A stretch of 64,000 nucleotides of DNA, from contig BCJX01000019.1 of NCBI GenBank assembly GCA_001600415.1, forward strand, positions 375,248-439,247, read 5' to 3'. Positions 20,350 through 31,604 of this stretch are shown here, piece after piece. Each line of letters starts with the position of its first letter. Positions within the stretch are counted from its first letter, which is position 1. The notes under the pieces are model-generated. The model was not told where the DNA came from. It saw only the letters and a program-made list of their open reading frames with translations, and searched no databases. A program made the translations under genes and the position numbers. Source of the stretch: Pascua guehoae (taxonomy: Eukaryota; Basidiomycota; Tremellomycetes; Trichosporonales; Trichosporonaceae).

Positions 20350-23154
20350 ATGGAGGTCGATATCAACGAAGTCGTCATACCCAAGGAGCCAAAGCGTCCA
20401 CCACCTAGGTCCAGCATCTCACCGCGTCGTGTGGCCCGGCGCGGTGTCCGATGGCTTTGGGTCGCTTGCACGGTGGTCGGAGTCCTGACCACTACTATTG
20501 TCATTGGGGCAGCATGTTGGTTTGCGTTTTCGGTTGGGCAAACTGCCTGGCAGTCGGTTGTCGATCCGCACTCAAAAGTCTTTGGCGTCTCTACGGACGT
20601 GTTCAATAAGGCCAACGTCGTGCAACCCCTCATTGACACCAACACGACGTTTGATGTCGCATTCTGCGTCTCGTATCGTGTTCCCAATTCCCAGAAGGAA
20701 CACCCGGACTGGTACGACGAGACCTGGGACGGCGGCGAATGGGCCGACAATGCGGAAGCAAAGGCTGTTGCCTCAAATGCCAATTGGCCGCTCGTCGAGG
20801 TTGTCTTTCAGCCGACCCAGCGCCCTTTGTTCTGCAAGGAGGTCTTCAAAGGATTCAGCTTGACATCAAAGGACCAAGAAGTCACGGTTGACTTTGAACT
20901 ACCGCTTCAGCGCTTGTGAGTAGAGTTGGGACCGAGGTCGCCCCCGGGCCGCCTTCCTCGTCTGTGGCTCGATCAAACTGCTAATCGTAGCTATGATTCC
21001 CGTCTGTACCCCGGTGACGTTTTGGGTACTGTTTTCATCAATCCATCGCCGTCTTCTCGCATTAGTCAGGTCACCAACTACTCTGACACGATACCCGACG
21101 GAATTCACAGGACCCGCGAAGTCTTTCGCAAGTGAGTGAAGCTCAGCTTGTTCCATGTGCTGACTCGTGCCAGCATCTCCCCTTTCCGGCATGACGATGA
21201 TTCTGCCAAGAGCTCTGCTCTGCTAAACCTCGGCATTTCGTTCCCTCTCATCTCCTTGGACGAGGAGGCCCTGGAACAAAGTGTTGGCAACGACAGCCAA
21301 CCCTATTCGAATACTACACACTCCTCGAGGCCCCCACTTCGCAAACAGCGACCGTACCTCATGACAAGGTACGTAGACCTACAACAGGGGTATGGGGAAG
21401 GGGACAGAGGAGGTTCGCCGGGCACCGTTTGTAACCACACTAACGGTCAAGGTCCCACGCATTTGTACTCAACGAGACTAGGCCCGTCAACCGGTTCGAG
21501 TTTGAGCGTCTGCACAACGAACGCAAGCGAAAAGCTGTAAGTGAAAGGGGAATCGGGCATTCACCTAACCCTACAGTGTACTCGTTCCACTCCCGAGGAG
21601 CCCCCAAAGCCCGACCCACTGCGCTCAGCCGTTCTCTGCAACACTGAATACCCGATTACAGGTCACTGGGAGTTTGCATACGAGCTGGGGACTGACGCAT
21701 ACAAAGTCCCCGTAGCATACCACCCTTACATATGGGCGCTTCCGAATGCCGCAAGCCCAAAGGTGTGTTTCCTGGCCGCCCACACTCGAGCTCACCCGTT
21801 CAGCATCTGATGCCACTTCCCGTCAATCTTTCCGACACGTCTGATCACCGTGGTACGGTCTGGGATGCCGAGTCGGGCGACTACGTTCCCCAGTCGGTCA
21901 ATGCTTCGGTCACACTTCAATTCTCAGTCTTCAAACCTAGGCACATTCTGTTTTTGCAGGGTCTTCCCAATCAGCACCCAGGAATTGGCAACATGACCCA
22001 GTGGGAGATTGCTCAGCACCACGACGAATACGAGCAACTTTGTAAGTGTTTGATAATGGGCTCAATGCTGACCACCCAAGACGGCCTGTTGCACGCACCT
22101 CGGCGCAACTCTCACCCATGGCGCCGTGCGATCCTCTTCGTTATGAGGTTAGTACGTCCTTAGGTCTCACACTGACCGTCAGCGTCCCTCTCGAGCTTGG
22201 TGCACTCTTTCTTTCCATTCTCTACTGGTGGACTCGCGCAACATCCACTGGACTAAGTCATGTTGGCCTGGTCTTGAGTGTGTTCGGCACCGTACTGCAA
22301 CCGGCTCAAGCTTATGGCGTTATCGCTGTGGTTGTCGTCCTGGTTCTATCGGCTCCAGTAGCCTACTCCAAGCTGTGGTTACTATTGCCAATTGGCCCTC
22401 AAAAGACCAGTCGAGGATGGGCAATCCGGTATCGTAGGCCAACCCACCGAGAGCGCGCATCACAAAGGCTCGACATCTCGTGGTCAATGGGAGCGGGGGT
22501 GAGTATTTCGTCTACATCCGCCTTGTGTCTCTAGAAAACGCAACCCGCCAGGGGCGGGCTGCGTGCGCTGCGCTCGCTCGCGTGACTAGCACAAGGGATC
22601 CTCCCCTGGCCGATGGCGCCAGAAGAAGGGCGGGGGGGGGAAACGATGGGGGTGGCACGGGGGTTCTTATAGACGTCCGGTCGGGTTCGGTCGTCGTCGG
22701 GAGGCCACCCCGGGGGCGGGCCTCTGTTTGAGTGACCGCTAACATTCAGGTCTTCATTTCATTCCTTGCATTTTGCATCATCTGCGGTCACTACAACATC
22801 TACATTACGCACCCTACCATTACCCCCGAGCCGTCTGACCTGCCCCCGGCACGGTTAACACTCCTCGCACCAATCTCGACTGCCGCAGTCCTTTCCTCCC
22901 GCCTCATTCAGATCATTTTCAACAATCGTTCGGGCACGTTTGCAGGCGATTACAGGCTTACTGCATACCTCGAAATTACAGTGAAGTTCGTGAATTTCGT
23001 CGAGGAGAGCCAATATGTCATTGGCGAGTATGAACTGGGAGGAGGATCAACCCCGGTCAGTGTCGCAAGCACTTTGCTCGAAGCCGTATTGGCTTGGCAG
23101 GCTTTCAAGTTGCCGCGGGTTGAACAGCATGTAAAGGACCCTGAAGAGGAGTAA
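20350..23154 (+). CDS. nine-exon multi-pass membrane protein of unknown function
   Basis: Exons 20350-20915, 20991-21131, 21174-21368, 21452-21536, 21577-21762, 21804-22041, 22081-22147, 22183-22498 and 22750-23154 agree in phase and give 732 aa. The N-terminus is cytosolic and basic (PKEPKRPPPRSSISPRR). It is followed by one membrane helix (WLWVACTVVGVLTTTIVIGA) and a long, probably lumenal region with several N-glycosylation sequons (DTNTTF, TNYSD, NETRP, VNLSD). C-terminal helices follow (LELGALFLSILYWW, VIAVVVVLVLSAPVAY, VFISFLAFCIICGH, LLAPISTAAVLSSRLI). I do not recognise the family. The topology would suit an endomembrane or cell-surface protein. The last intron is 251 nt against 35-85 nt for the others, because it contains a foldback element at 22535-22730. 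Splicing across it must remove the hairpin. Confidence 0.75.
22535..22730 (+). repeat. foldback element wholly inside an intron
   Basis: It begins AAAACGCAACCCGCCAGG and GGCGGGCTGCG, passes through GCGCTCGCTCGCG, GGGCGGGGGGGGAAACGA and TTCTTATAGACGTCCGGTCGG, and ends in GGGAGGCC...GGGGCGGGCCTCTGTTT. It lies between a 36-nt segment that itself looks like a complete intron (GTGAGT...CTCTAG) and the real acceptor at 22749. Confidence 0.8.
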
Positions 23155-23747
23155 CATAAAGTACTATAATGAACGATAGGCAGTCTTTTCCAGGCGGGCC
23201 TCCCCTGGAACCGGACAAATGCACTCTTCAGATGGAGTGGGCCTCCTCTATCGCTCTTGCAAGGTGACCCATTTGGATGTTCTGAGGGACATGTGTGGCC
23301 GGGCTGTGGCCGGGCTGACACCACAGCGTCGACTCTTACCCACACTACGACGCTGACTCTTACCTTTCACTCCATCCCACACCTCTGGGTGCGACCAAAC
23401 ATGCAAGGACACACACACACGCGCGCACACCGGGATCATTTCTCTCGCTTGCCAGATCCATGGAGACATTCGATTCATTGTTTGCTCCCACTCTGTTTCC
23501 TACGGTACTCTTACTGAAGACGGAAGACCAACACACCACACACGACGATATCAATGTGCCTGCGCGAGCAATGCCAGCCGGAGCAATGCCGGGGCTGCCC
23601 GGATAAACGCGTCCTCGATCGGAGTGTTCTGAAAATCATAACAGGGCATCAGGAAAACCCTGTGCATGTCATAGGCGTTGGCGGCGGTCTCGGCGTGGCG
23701 TGCAAAGAACTTGGCGGCTTCGTACTGCCGGACAGTGGGCAACGAAC
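23155..23747. other. intergenic, convergent genes; nothing recognised
   Basis: Short imperfect direct repeats occur (GTGGCCGGGCT twice near 23295; GACGCTGACTCTTACC near 23345) and an ACACACACACGCGCGC tract lies near 23410. No gene was found. Confidence 0.4.
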
Positions 23748-25963
23748 TCAGAACCTCCGGGGATAATGATCTCCTTGAGGATATCCACCGTGAGCTTCTT
23801 GGCCCCAGCCGCTCATTCCTCCAGGCCCAACTCCCGCCTGATAGTCATTGTGGTAGTTGTGACCGTTACGGTAAGCGTCGCCGTGACTGTAGTTGTCGCC
23901 GTGGTGGGACCTGCTGCCGTTTCCGTTTCCGTTGCCATGGCCATGGCCATAGCTGTCCACTTGACGCATCTGCGCGTGCGCCTCCAAATCGTCACGCCCG
24001 CACCCACTGCATCCACCACAACCACCACAACCGCCACAACCGCCACACCATCCACCGCAGCACCCTGAACCTCCACAGCACCCGCCCACACAGCACCCAC
24101 CCGCGCAACACCCAGAGCACGGCTTCCACGGCTTCCACCCAAACCGCCAGCGCCAACCCTCGCTCCCGCTCGGCGGCGCCCAGCAAATTGTCCAGGGCGC
24201 GAGTGTGCGGCCGAGGCACGTCCAGAAGCATCCTTGCTGTTGGGTTTCGTCTTCGCCAAACTGTGTGTTCGCGCCCGGAGGCTCGGCGGGGTACTCGGGG
24301 GGTTGTACGAAGTGGGAGTACATCGCTGGCATGGGACCGGGTTGTTGTTGGGTCGGGTGTGTCGCTGGCGTTGATCGGGATTGTTGCTGTGGTATACCAC
24401 GCGACTGGGGCTGCTGCCGGCGAGACACAGCAGGAGGTGCTTGGAGTATAGTCACTGGCTGGGCACAGTACTTGCCGCGGCCATCCTCGTACGCCGTTGT
24501 CGCTTGGGCAAAGACCGTTGTCATACTCTGGTGGTCGAGGGGGAGGGGTAACTTTGCCTTGTTGCCGTTTTCGGCCGTCTGGAACACGGGTTGGTTGTAG
24601 TGCCACGTCGCAGTCGTCATTCCGTTGTCAGAGGTGACAAGGAGAACTTGTTCAGACGGTTTCGAAGGGCCATATAGCCCGTACCGGATCCTAGGGTCTC
24701 CCATCCACTTCTTCATGCCCCTGGCCCAGTGGGCGGGAACGCCGGCAGGGAGATTGGGAGGCAACCGCGGTGCTGCGAGATGCACTGGCTGCCACCACTG
24801 TCCTGCGGGAGGAGCCAGTTTGGAGTCCTTGAGGAGTCTCGTACTCTCCCTGACGACCTCTTCAGGCATGCGGACGGACATGATTGGGTCCGACGACGTG
24901 CTGGCCGCGTACAATACGTATTCGTCTACGATCGACTTGGTGGGGAAATCGCTGGGCTTCTTGCGATCGAGGAACATTGGGTTTGTGTCGACGGCGATAA
25001 GGAAGGGCTGGGTCGGTGTCCTTGGCTGCACTGCCGCCAATGCGTCTTTCCACGACGGCATGGCTTCGTCCTTCGGTTTTGACGGAGCGAAATTCTTGTC
25101 TTGAGGACGTTTGTACCATGTCTCCTTCTCGTGTCCCTTCCACTTCGCAGCTGGAAAAGTGGGGGCCTTGATGACGGCGACCCGGTCGTTGGCAAAGTGG
25201 TGGGCAAAATGTTGGGTGGCGTACAGGTAGACATCGGAATCCTCGCCTGATGGACCAAGCAAGAGTTGAATGTCCTGCTTAGGGTACTTCAGCCGCAAGG
25301 CTTTGGCGAAGAGACTGTAGCTTCGAGCACGAGCGTACGCCTTCTCTCCCTTCCCCCGAACGTTGTTGAAAAGAACATTCTCGAGGTGCTGGGGGTTAGC
25401 CGGCATTGCGAGATGGGGAAGGAGAGAGGGGGGGGGGGGGGGGACGCAAGAGTTGGGGTTCGTTTTAGAGGGGATGGGCAAGCGAAGGGGGAGAACGGCC
25501 TGGAGCCGCCTCCGTTGATTCCCGTCCTTCAGGTACTCACTGTACGCCCAGAAACATGTTCGTAAACTTGACGCGGGTAGAGGCCGCAAACCGCTGGGCG
25601 TTTCCTCTTGCTACGTTCGTACGCCCTCCCACGACTGACGGTGGTAATGACACGGAGAGCTGTAAGAGCCTGATCCTTGGTGGCCTTGTCGGTATCCTTG
25701 CTCGCATCGTTGGCGATCAGATTGTCGATAAAAGAAAAGGCGAAAACGGGGTCTGCATTGGTCGGCCCGTTCTGAACGTAACGACTGGTTGCTGCTTGGG
25801 AGCAGAGGAGGACTTCGGGACTGATGATGTATATAGATTGACGGCCAACAGGTTCGGTAGGCGAGCAAACCTGGGGAATTTGAGATCCGACAATAGCGTC
25901 GAGGTGGGTGCTGGTGGCTGGGAGAGCCAGTTGGGGCTGTGGTTGTTGTTGTTGGGACGCCAT
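23748..25963 (-). CDS. unknown protein with a Cys/Gly-rich and His/Asn/Gly-rich C-terminus
   Basis: Two exons, 25963-25541 and 25388-23748, give 687 aa. The intron (GTGAGT donor; GCTAACCCCCAG end) contains a G17 homopolymer. The start at 25963 has ACCATGG context; an in-frame ATG lies at 26002. A later ATG at 25406 is inside the predicted intron, so a second, shorter transcript is conceivable. The body has no recognised domain, although SSDPIMSVRMPEEVVRE and WKGHEKETWYKRP are well-formed. The C-terminal 150 residues are striking: PCSGCCAGGCCVGGCC and GGCGGCGGCGGCSGCG give roughly twenty cysteines in 45 residues. A DSYGHGHGNGNGNGSRSHHG region follows. Cys-rich/Gly tails of this sort can bind metals, be palmitoylated or mediate membrane attachment; which applies here is unknown. 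No signal peptide is seen. Confidence 0.65.
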
Positions 25964-26015
25964 GGTGAGTAACGCGATTGAGAAGAAGTGGGGCAGGAGC
26001 ACATGGTTTGATCAG

Positions 26016-26022
26016 TATATAA
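26016..26022 (-). promoter_or_regulatory. TATA box of the Cys/Gly-rich protein gene
   Basis: TTATATA on the minus strand lies about 53 bases upstream of the start at 25963. It lies in the 371-bp divergent promoter shared with the gene at 26335. Confidence 0.45.
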
Positions 26023-26334
26023 GCAAGTAACACCAGGAATACCCCCTGCAGGGGCGTGAAGCAGACTTGTTGCATCCTCGATGCTATGCGTTGTGAAGCA
26101 AGTGTGAAGTAAGGATGAGGCAACTGTCAACCATGAGTAGGAGGAGGCGATGAGGAGGCGATGAGATGCACGGTCCAGGCCAGAGGCGGTGACAAACCTC
26201 AATTATATCACGTGATGTTGATGCTGCACTTGACCCCTGGCTTGTCATCGCCTCCCCCTGCTCCACCCACCCCAAATCGTCTTGGTTATGTATTTGTTGT
26301 TCGTCTCCACTCTTCACCCCATCCTTTGACCACC

Positions 26335-27371
26335 ATGAAGAGTGATAGTCCTCCGCCAGCTACTACGTCCGACTCGTACTTTACAGGTTCGGACCGAGTC
26401 CAGGACTACTTCATTGACCTCGAGGTTGAGGCCGACCGGTTAGTCACCGTCTACACCCGTGCGCTCACGCCAGTCAACCACTTGACGTCCAGGGCTATCT
26501 GGAGTGCATCGCCATCAACCTGAAACAGAAAGAGTTTCCAGACGACCCCAAGTGGGATTGGCATGAGATAGGATGGGTTGAACATTATCCGATTCCGTAT
26601 GAGCCCAACCTCGAGCGTGTTACCGACGGTCTGGATGCGCTGCGCCAAGTCGCCGAAACGAGAGAGCATGGGTTGTGGATTGACCCATCCGACGTGGCGT
26701 CGAGCGACCTGACATCTGGCAAGTGTGGAGGAATTCCATGGCTCGCCTATTTGGTCCGTACCAATCGTTTGGCTCAGGCGGCATCGGATATCAACGTGTA
26801 CATGGACGAGTCGGAGGGCGATGTGGTCTATGTACGTCGTCTCACTGGTTACCCAACTTGACGAAGCAAACGTTGACCACAGGGGAACGTACGCATCCCA
26901 TTCCCAAATGGACTCTGCGGGCCACAGTCGGGAGAGTGGTTGCGAGGGACGGCAACCGTCTATGCAGAGGATCACCCTGTGATCCTTGCAGACAGGGAAG
27001 GGCCTGAAGAGGTGGTCCTCGCGCTGCGCTACGCCCTCTCCTCAGCTGGGGTATGGCATGGGGATGAGCCAGTTCTCCCCCTGGATCCTTATTACCAAGA
27101 GCTCTTTGACAAGGATCCCGAGGCCTACTTCGAGAGCGTCTGCAGAACCTGGGACCGGGGAGAGCCAAAGTCCGTCCATCCAGTCGGCTACCTTGAGTGG
27201 TTCGACAAGAGCGACTATCAAAAGCGCGCGCTCGAGGAGCAGGAAGCGGCAAGGGCCGAACGCTCGGCGACGCAATCCCCTTCTCCGTCTGGCGAGGCGT
27301 CGTCTCCTTCCGACTCATCGGCAGTGGGGGACTGGTCCTTGACCGACGAGACCATCGTCACGGAGCAGTAG
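26335..27371 (+). CDS. unknown soluble protein, three exons
   Basis: Exons 26335-26424, 26493-26831 and 26883-27371 give 305 aa. The first donor is uncertain. GTTGAG at 26425 keeps the frame, whereas the better-looking GTTAGT at 26439 would shift it. The protein reads GYLECIAINLKQKEFPDDPK, PWLAYLVRTNRLAQAAS and VRIPFPNGLCGPQSGEWLRG, then a C-terminal low-complexity Ser/Glu tail. No signal peptide or membrane helix is visible, and I do not recognise the family. It is divergent from the Cys/Gly-rich protein gene. Confidence 0.6.
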
Positions 27372-28997
27372 TAGTGTCTGACCATGTAATGTATATGACC
27401 GCCCTACATTTGGGTGGTGGTGACGATGGTGTTCATGCTGCGGAATGTCGCTTCTTTCTGAAACGTTACTATCATGAGACCCCGCCGGCGGCAAAAGCTG
27501 GTTTGTCACCTCGAGCGCTTCGCCCGTCACAGCGGTACGCGTGGGTTTGGGGCTGTACAGTGCGCCATGTCGCACACAGGCTACATGTGCACGGGCATCC
27601 GCCCACAATCGCTCGTGCGCGGCCGTACGGAAGTTGAGCTACGGCGGGAAAGGCGAGAGGGGTAGGCCCACCGGGAGGCAGCCCTTGACCATGCTGCCCA
27701 CGCTACCTTTCCGACCATAGAGCGAGTACTTGCACAGTGGAAATTGTGCTCATTGGGTTGACATCTTTACCGACTTGAACAGCTTCCACCACCGACGCAA
27801 AGGCGGGCAGAGACACAGGGGGGTGGCTGACATTTCACTGAAACTACCGAGCTGGTCAGAGACTGCCCAGCATCCCCTGATCACCAAGACCACCGCGTAT
27901 GCTCTCTGTCTCAGGTAAAGACCTCGAGTCCAATGGATCTTCAACTCACATGTTTTCATGCAGATTTCAACCTTGATCGCGTTTGACATTGCCCACGCGG
28001 TATTCTGGTCGTCATCTCATCTTTGCAAGGCGTGACTGTGGCACGCAGCAGTACACAGAGACGCTCAACTAAGCGCAGCCTCTCACACGACCATACCCAG
28101 TGGCTTACTCAGGCTCGTGCTCAGTGGCGTCTGGTGGCGTTTGGTCACGAGGGAGGCCGCCCGCCAGGGACAGGTCTCCCTTTGGCGAGCTGATGTACCA
28201 CATCTGTCGCTACGCACAATGTTGCCTTGGTGGTGAGTGGATAGCAAGGTGTACCCATCGTGACGATCAGGTACAGCCGTCCGCAGACCATTTCCCCAGA
28301 CCGATCTACAGACCGATCTACACTGCGCATGATGGTTGCTTTCCGAGCGTGGCGAGAACGGGCATTTGGGATCGATCCCGCTTACCGTTCAGAGCCGAGG
28401 CTCGTCGGCCATTCCAGGGTGACGTCAAGCACAAGACTGCTTGACAAATCCTTTGAAAATCTTGCCCCTCAATTGTGCCTGCTCGCCGAGGTGCCCATGT
28501 GCTCTCTGGAACCGGCGGCGCCTCCCGACTGGCCATGTCTTGGCTTCTGTTTTGGTTTTTCGACTAATCTTGGACCTTGCAAGACCTTTGGATGCTCTAA
28601 AGCTCTAAAGCCTTAAAGCCTGGGCTCCCCACGCTGAGCCAATGCCGATCGCTTAGCTCTGTTACATAACGTGGGCCAAGAATACGCAACGCTAAGTATT
28701 CAGCACGCCATCGATGTCAGCTGCTCCTCGCTAGACTTTGTTGCTCGCACCGCACCATCCCACTTTGGTGGCGTTGGTTGGCTCCACTGTACCCGCTGGT
28801 CGGTTCCAGCAGCGACAAGTCTTAAAGGTCTTGATGCCAAGGACGCCACGCTGCTCCCATCTTGACCCCCGCATCCCATCGACTCGGCGGCACCAACTTG
28901 GCGCTCGACGTTGTTGAGAAATTCTCCTAAACCTCACCATCACCACCCCTCCTTTCCTTCATCACTCGTTCCCGCGTGTCACGCGCCACATTTCAAC
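27372..28997. other. intergenic, 1.6 kb, nothing convincing
   Basis: Several short frames occur on both strands, but none has domain-like content or plausible splice continuations. A weak hairpin-family remnant (GAGGGAGGCCGCCCGCC) lies near 28149. The segment next to 28998 is CT-rich, suiting the permease leader. Confidence 0.4.
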
Positions 28998-31051
28998 ATG
29001 GATTACTCGGACAAGGACGCGGGGTCCGCCAACAAGGACATAGAGTCGGATCTGGCCGTCGATCCCGTGCACTACCCCGAACATGTCAAGGCGTTTGCCG
29101 ATTCCGACCACCTCAAGCGCTCCCTTTCCGCGCGGCAGGTTCAGTGAGTCACAAAGGGCTGCAGCAGGTGCGTGTAATGCTGACTGTGAAGGATGATAGC
29201 TATCGGTGGCACGATCGTGAGCGATTGAGCGACGGCGGTACAGAGGGCGAGCACTGCAGATCGCAGAGGGCGAGCAGCTGCAGATGGTAGCTCGATGACC
29301 AGCACATCCTCACACCACAGGGAACAGGTCTTTTCTTGGGAACCGGCAAATCGTTGGCCACGGGTGGCCCAGCATCATTGTTGATCTCTTATTCCATCGT
29401 TGGCGGCATTGTCTTCACCACCATGCTCGCTCTCGGCGAGATGGCCGCGTTCATCCCTGTTGCAGGCAGTTTCTGCACCTTTGTCGGGTATGTCCGCCCG
29501 TATCCCCGTCGGACACCTTGGCTAACGATGGAGACGTTTCGTAGACGGCGCGTACGGCTTTGCGCTCACCTGGAACTACGTGAGTGCTCCCCGGAGACGA
29601 TCCAGGTGCTTCAAGACTAACAGGCCAGTGGTTTAACGACGCCGTGTCCACCGCCTCCGACCTTGTGGCGCTCCAGTTGATATTGGAGTACTGGACCACA
29701 AAGTTCCCCGGATGGGCTCTGAGCTTGATATTCTGGTTTGTCCTGATCGGCGTCAACCTTCTGGCTGTCCGCGTCTACGGCGAGCTCGAGTACTGGCTTA
29801 GCTTGTTGAAGGTCATTGCCATTATTGTGAGTAGAGGAGTTGGCAACGGTGTGCAACGTCTGACACGCAGGTGTTTATCATCATGGGCATCGCAGTCAAC
29901 TGCGGAGCCAACACCGAGCACCGCTACATTGGTGGCGAGAACTGGCATCTCCCCGGCGCACCGTTCGTTGGCGGCATCGGCGGCTTCGCGTCGGTGTTCG
30001 TGACCGCATCGTTTGCCTGTACGTCTAGTGTTGCGAGCTCTGGATTTGATCTCTAACGGTTCGCAGATGGTGGCACCGAGTCCATTGCCATTACCGCTGG
30101 CGAGACAAAGGATCCAACCAAGAACCTGCCGCGCGTCGTCAAGAATGTGTTCTGGCGCATCCTCCTGTTCTAGTGAGTTGGGATTGACTTGGCCCCCCTT
30201 CGCCTTCCTGCCTTGTGTGCCTAACAAATCAGCATCATCTCCATTATTCTTATCGGCCTCAACGTTCCCTACACCTACCCCAACCTCAGCAACAAGCAGA
30301 CCAGCACTTCGCCATTCACCATTGTCTTCTCCATGACGGGCGCCAAGGCCGCAGGTAGTGTCATGAACGCTGTCATTTTGACCAGCGTTCTGTCGGCGGG
30401 CAACCACGCCTTGTTCGCCGGAGCACGTCTGCTCTACACTCTCGGCAGGGAGGGCCACGCGCCACGCGTCTTCGGCCGACTCAACAGCCAACAGGTGCCG
30501 TGGGTAGCCACCATTGGCACAAGTCTTGTGGCTGGCCTGTGCTTCGGGTCGAGCTTTATCGGAGCTGGGCAGCTCTGGTCGTGGCTCCAGAAGTAGGTTG
30601 CTAAAATGGCCGATACCCAAGCGCTCTGGCTAACCTCCTCAGCTTGGTTGGCGTTTCTAACCAGCTCAGCTGGATCTCCATCGGCATCGCCTCGATTCGC
30701 TTCCGCCGTGCCCTCGAACGCCAGGGCAAGACCCACCTCCTCCCATTCAAGAACTGGACGTACCCGTACGGACCGTGGATTGCCGTCATTCTCAACAGCG
30801 TCCTCGTTCTCGTCCAGGGCTGGAGCTGCTTCAGCCCAAAGTTCAGCCCCGTCGACTTTGTCAGCTTTTACATTGAGCTGCCGGTCATGCTCATCATGTT
30901 TGTGGTCTGGAAGCTCATCAAGAAGACAAAGTTTGTCTCACTCGACGAAATGGACCTCGAGACGGACGTGTACACCGCAGAGGTGCAGCCGACAGAAGAG
31001 AAGAAGGGCTGGAAGACGACTGTGAAGAATGTGACCTCGTGGGTCTTCTAA
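28998..31051 (+). CDS. amino-acid permease (fungal YAT/APC family), nine exons
   Basis: Exons 28998-29143, 29192-29216, 29321-29487, 29534-29579, 29629-29826, 29871-30018, 30067-30172, 30233-30592 and 30643-31051 agree in phase and give 534 aa. Hallmarks are MIAIGGTIGTGLFLGTGKSL for helix 1, GEMAAFIPVAGSFCTFVGRF in helix 2 to loop, YWFNDAVSTASDL, SFAYGGTESIAITAGETKDP in helix 6, and SAGNHALFAGARLLYTLGRE in helix 8. Twelve helices are expected, with a proton-coupled role in importing amino acids at the plasma membrane. About 530-580 aa is usual. Exon 2 is a 25-nt microexon encoding part of helix 1, so skipping it would shift the frame within the substrate site. Substrate range (general, basic or proline) cannot be fixed from sequence. 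Confidence 0.92.
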
Positions 31052-31604
31052 GCGTGCTGTATTCTAAGCTATGTATTATGGGTACTTGTGTGTTGGGCAC
31101 TCTTGGAGTGTCAGCCGAGGCACAGTGGGAGCAAATGAGACTCTTCTCGTGTCGTACTGACGGTTGTACGACTATCCTTGACATGCAGTATGGCAGTGTA
31201 CCACGTTCGAACCCTCCGTCTCAGTGAGAGTATGATCCGCGACGATGGCCTTTGGTGACAGCCATGTGAGAGATCAGTCATGGTGGTGGTGGGCAACGGT
31301 GTCTGGAGTGGGGTTGGAGAAGTGCCGCGGGGTCCCTCAAACCGCTGCGTATCTCAGGGCTACCGGCTGTGCCATGCCTCCCTTCATTAAGACGGGCGTC
31401 CCACCACCGTTCTCTTGACAGTCCGTTGTACCCGAAGTGAGTGGTGTTGGGCAGGAGTAATCTCGGAAAATGTGCGGATGTTGGACCGGCATTCTGTTTA
31501 TCCGTCATCTCCGCTTCTTGTGCATCCTGAGACTGACCTGATATATATCTCCACCGCGTCTATCGTTGAGGTGTTACCCATATCACACTGTACAAGGCAG
31601 TACG
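31052..31604. promoter_or_regulatory. intergenic with TATA box of the glycoside hydrolase gene
   Basis: The only clear signal is ATATATAT at 31541-31548, about 60 bases before the ATG at 31605. Nothing else was recognised. Confidence 0.45.

Noticed and set aside
31195..31215. tRNA B-box-like CGTTCGAACCC
   Set aside because: No matching A box, acceptor stem or terminator was found around it.
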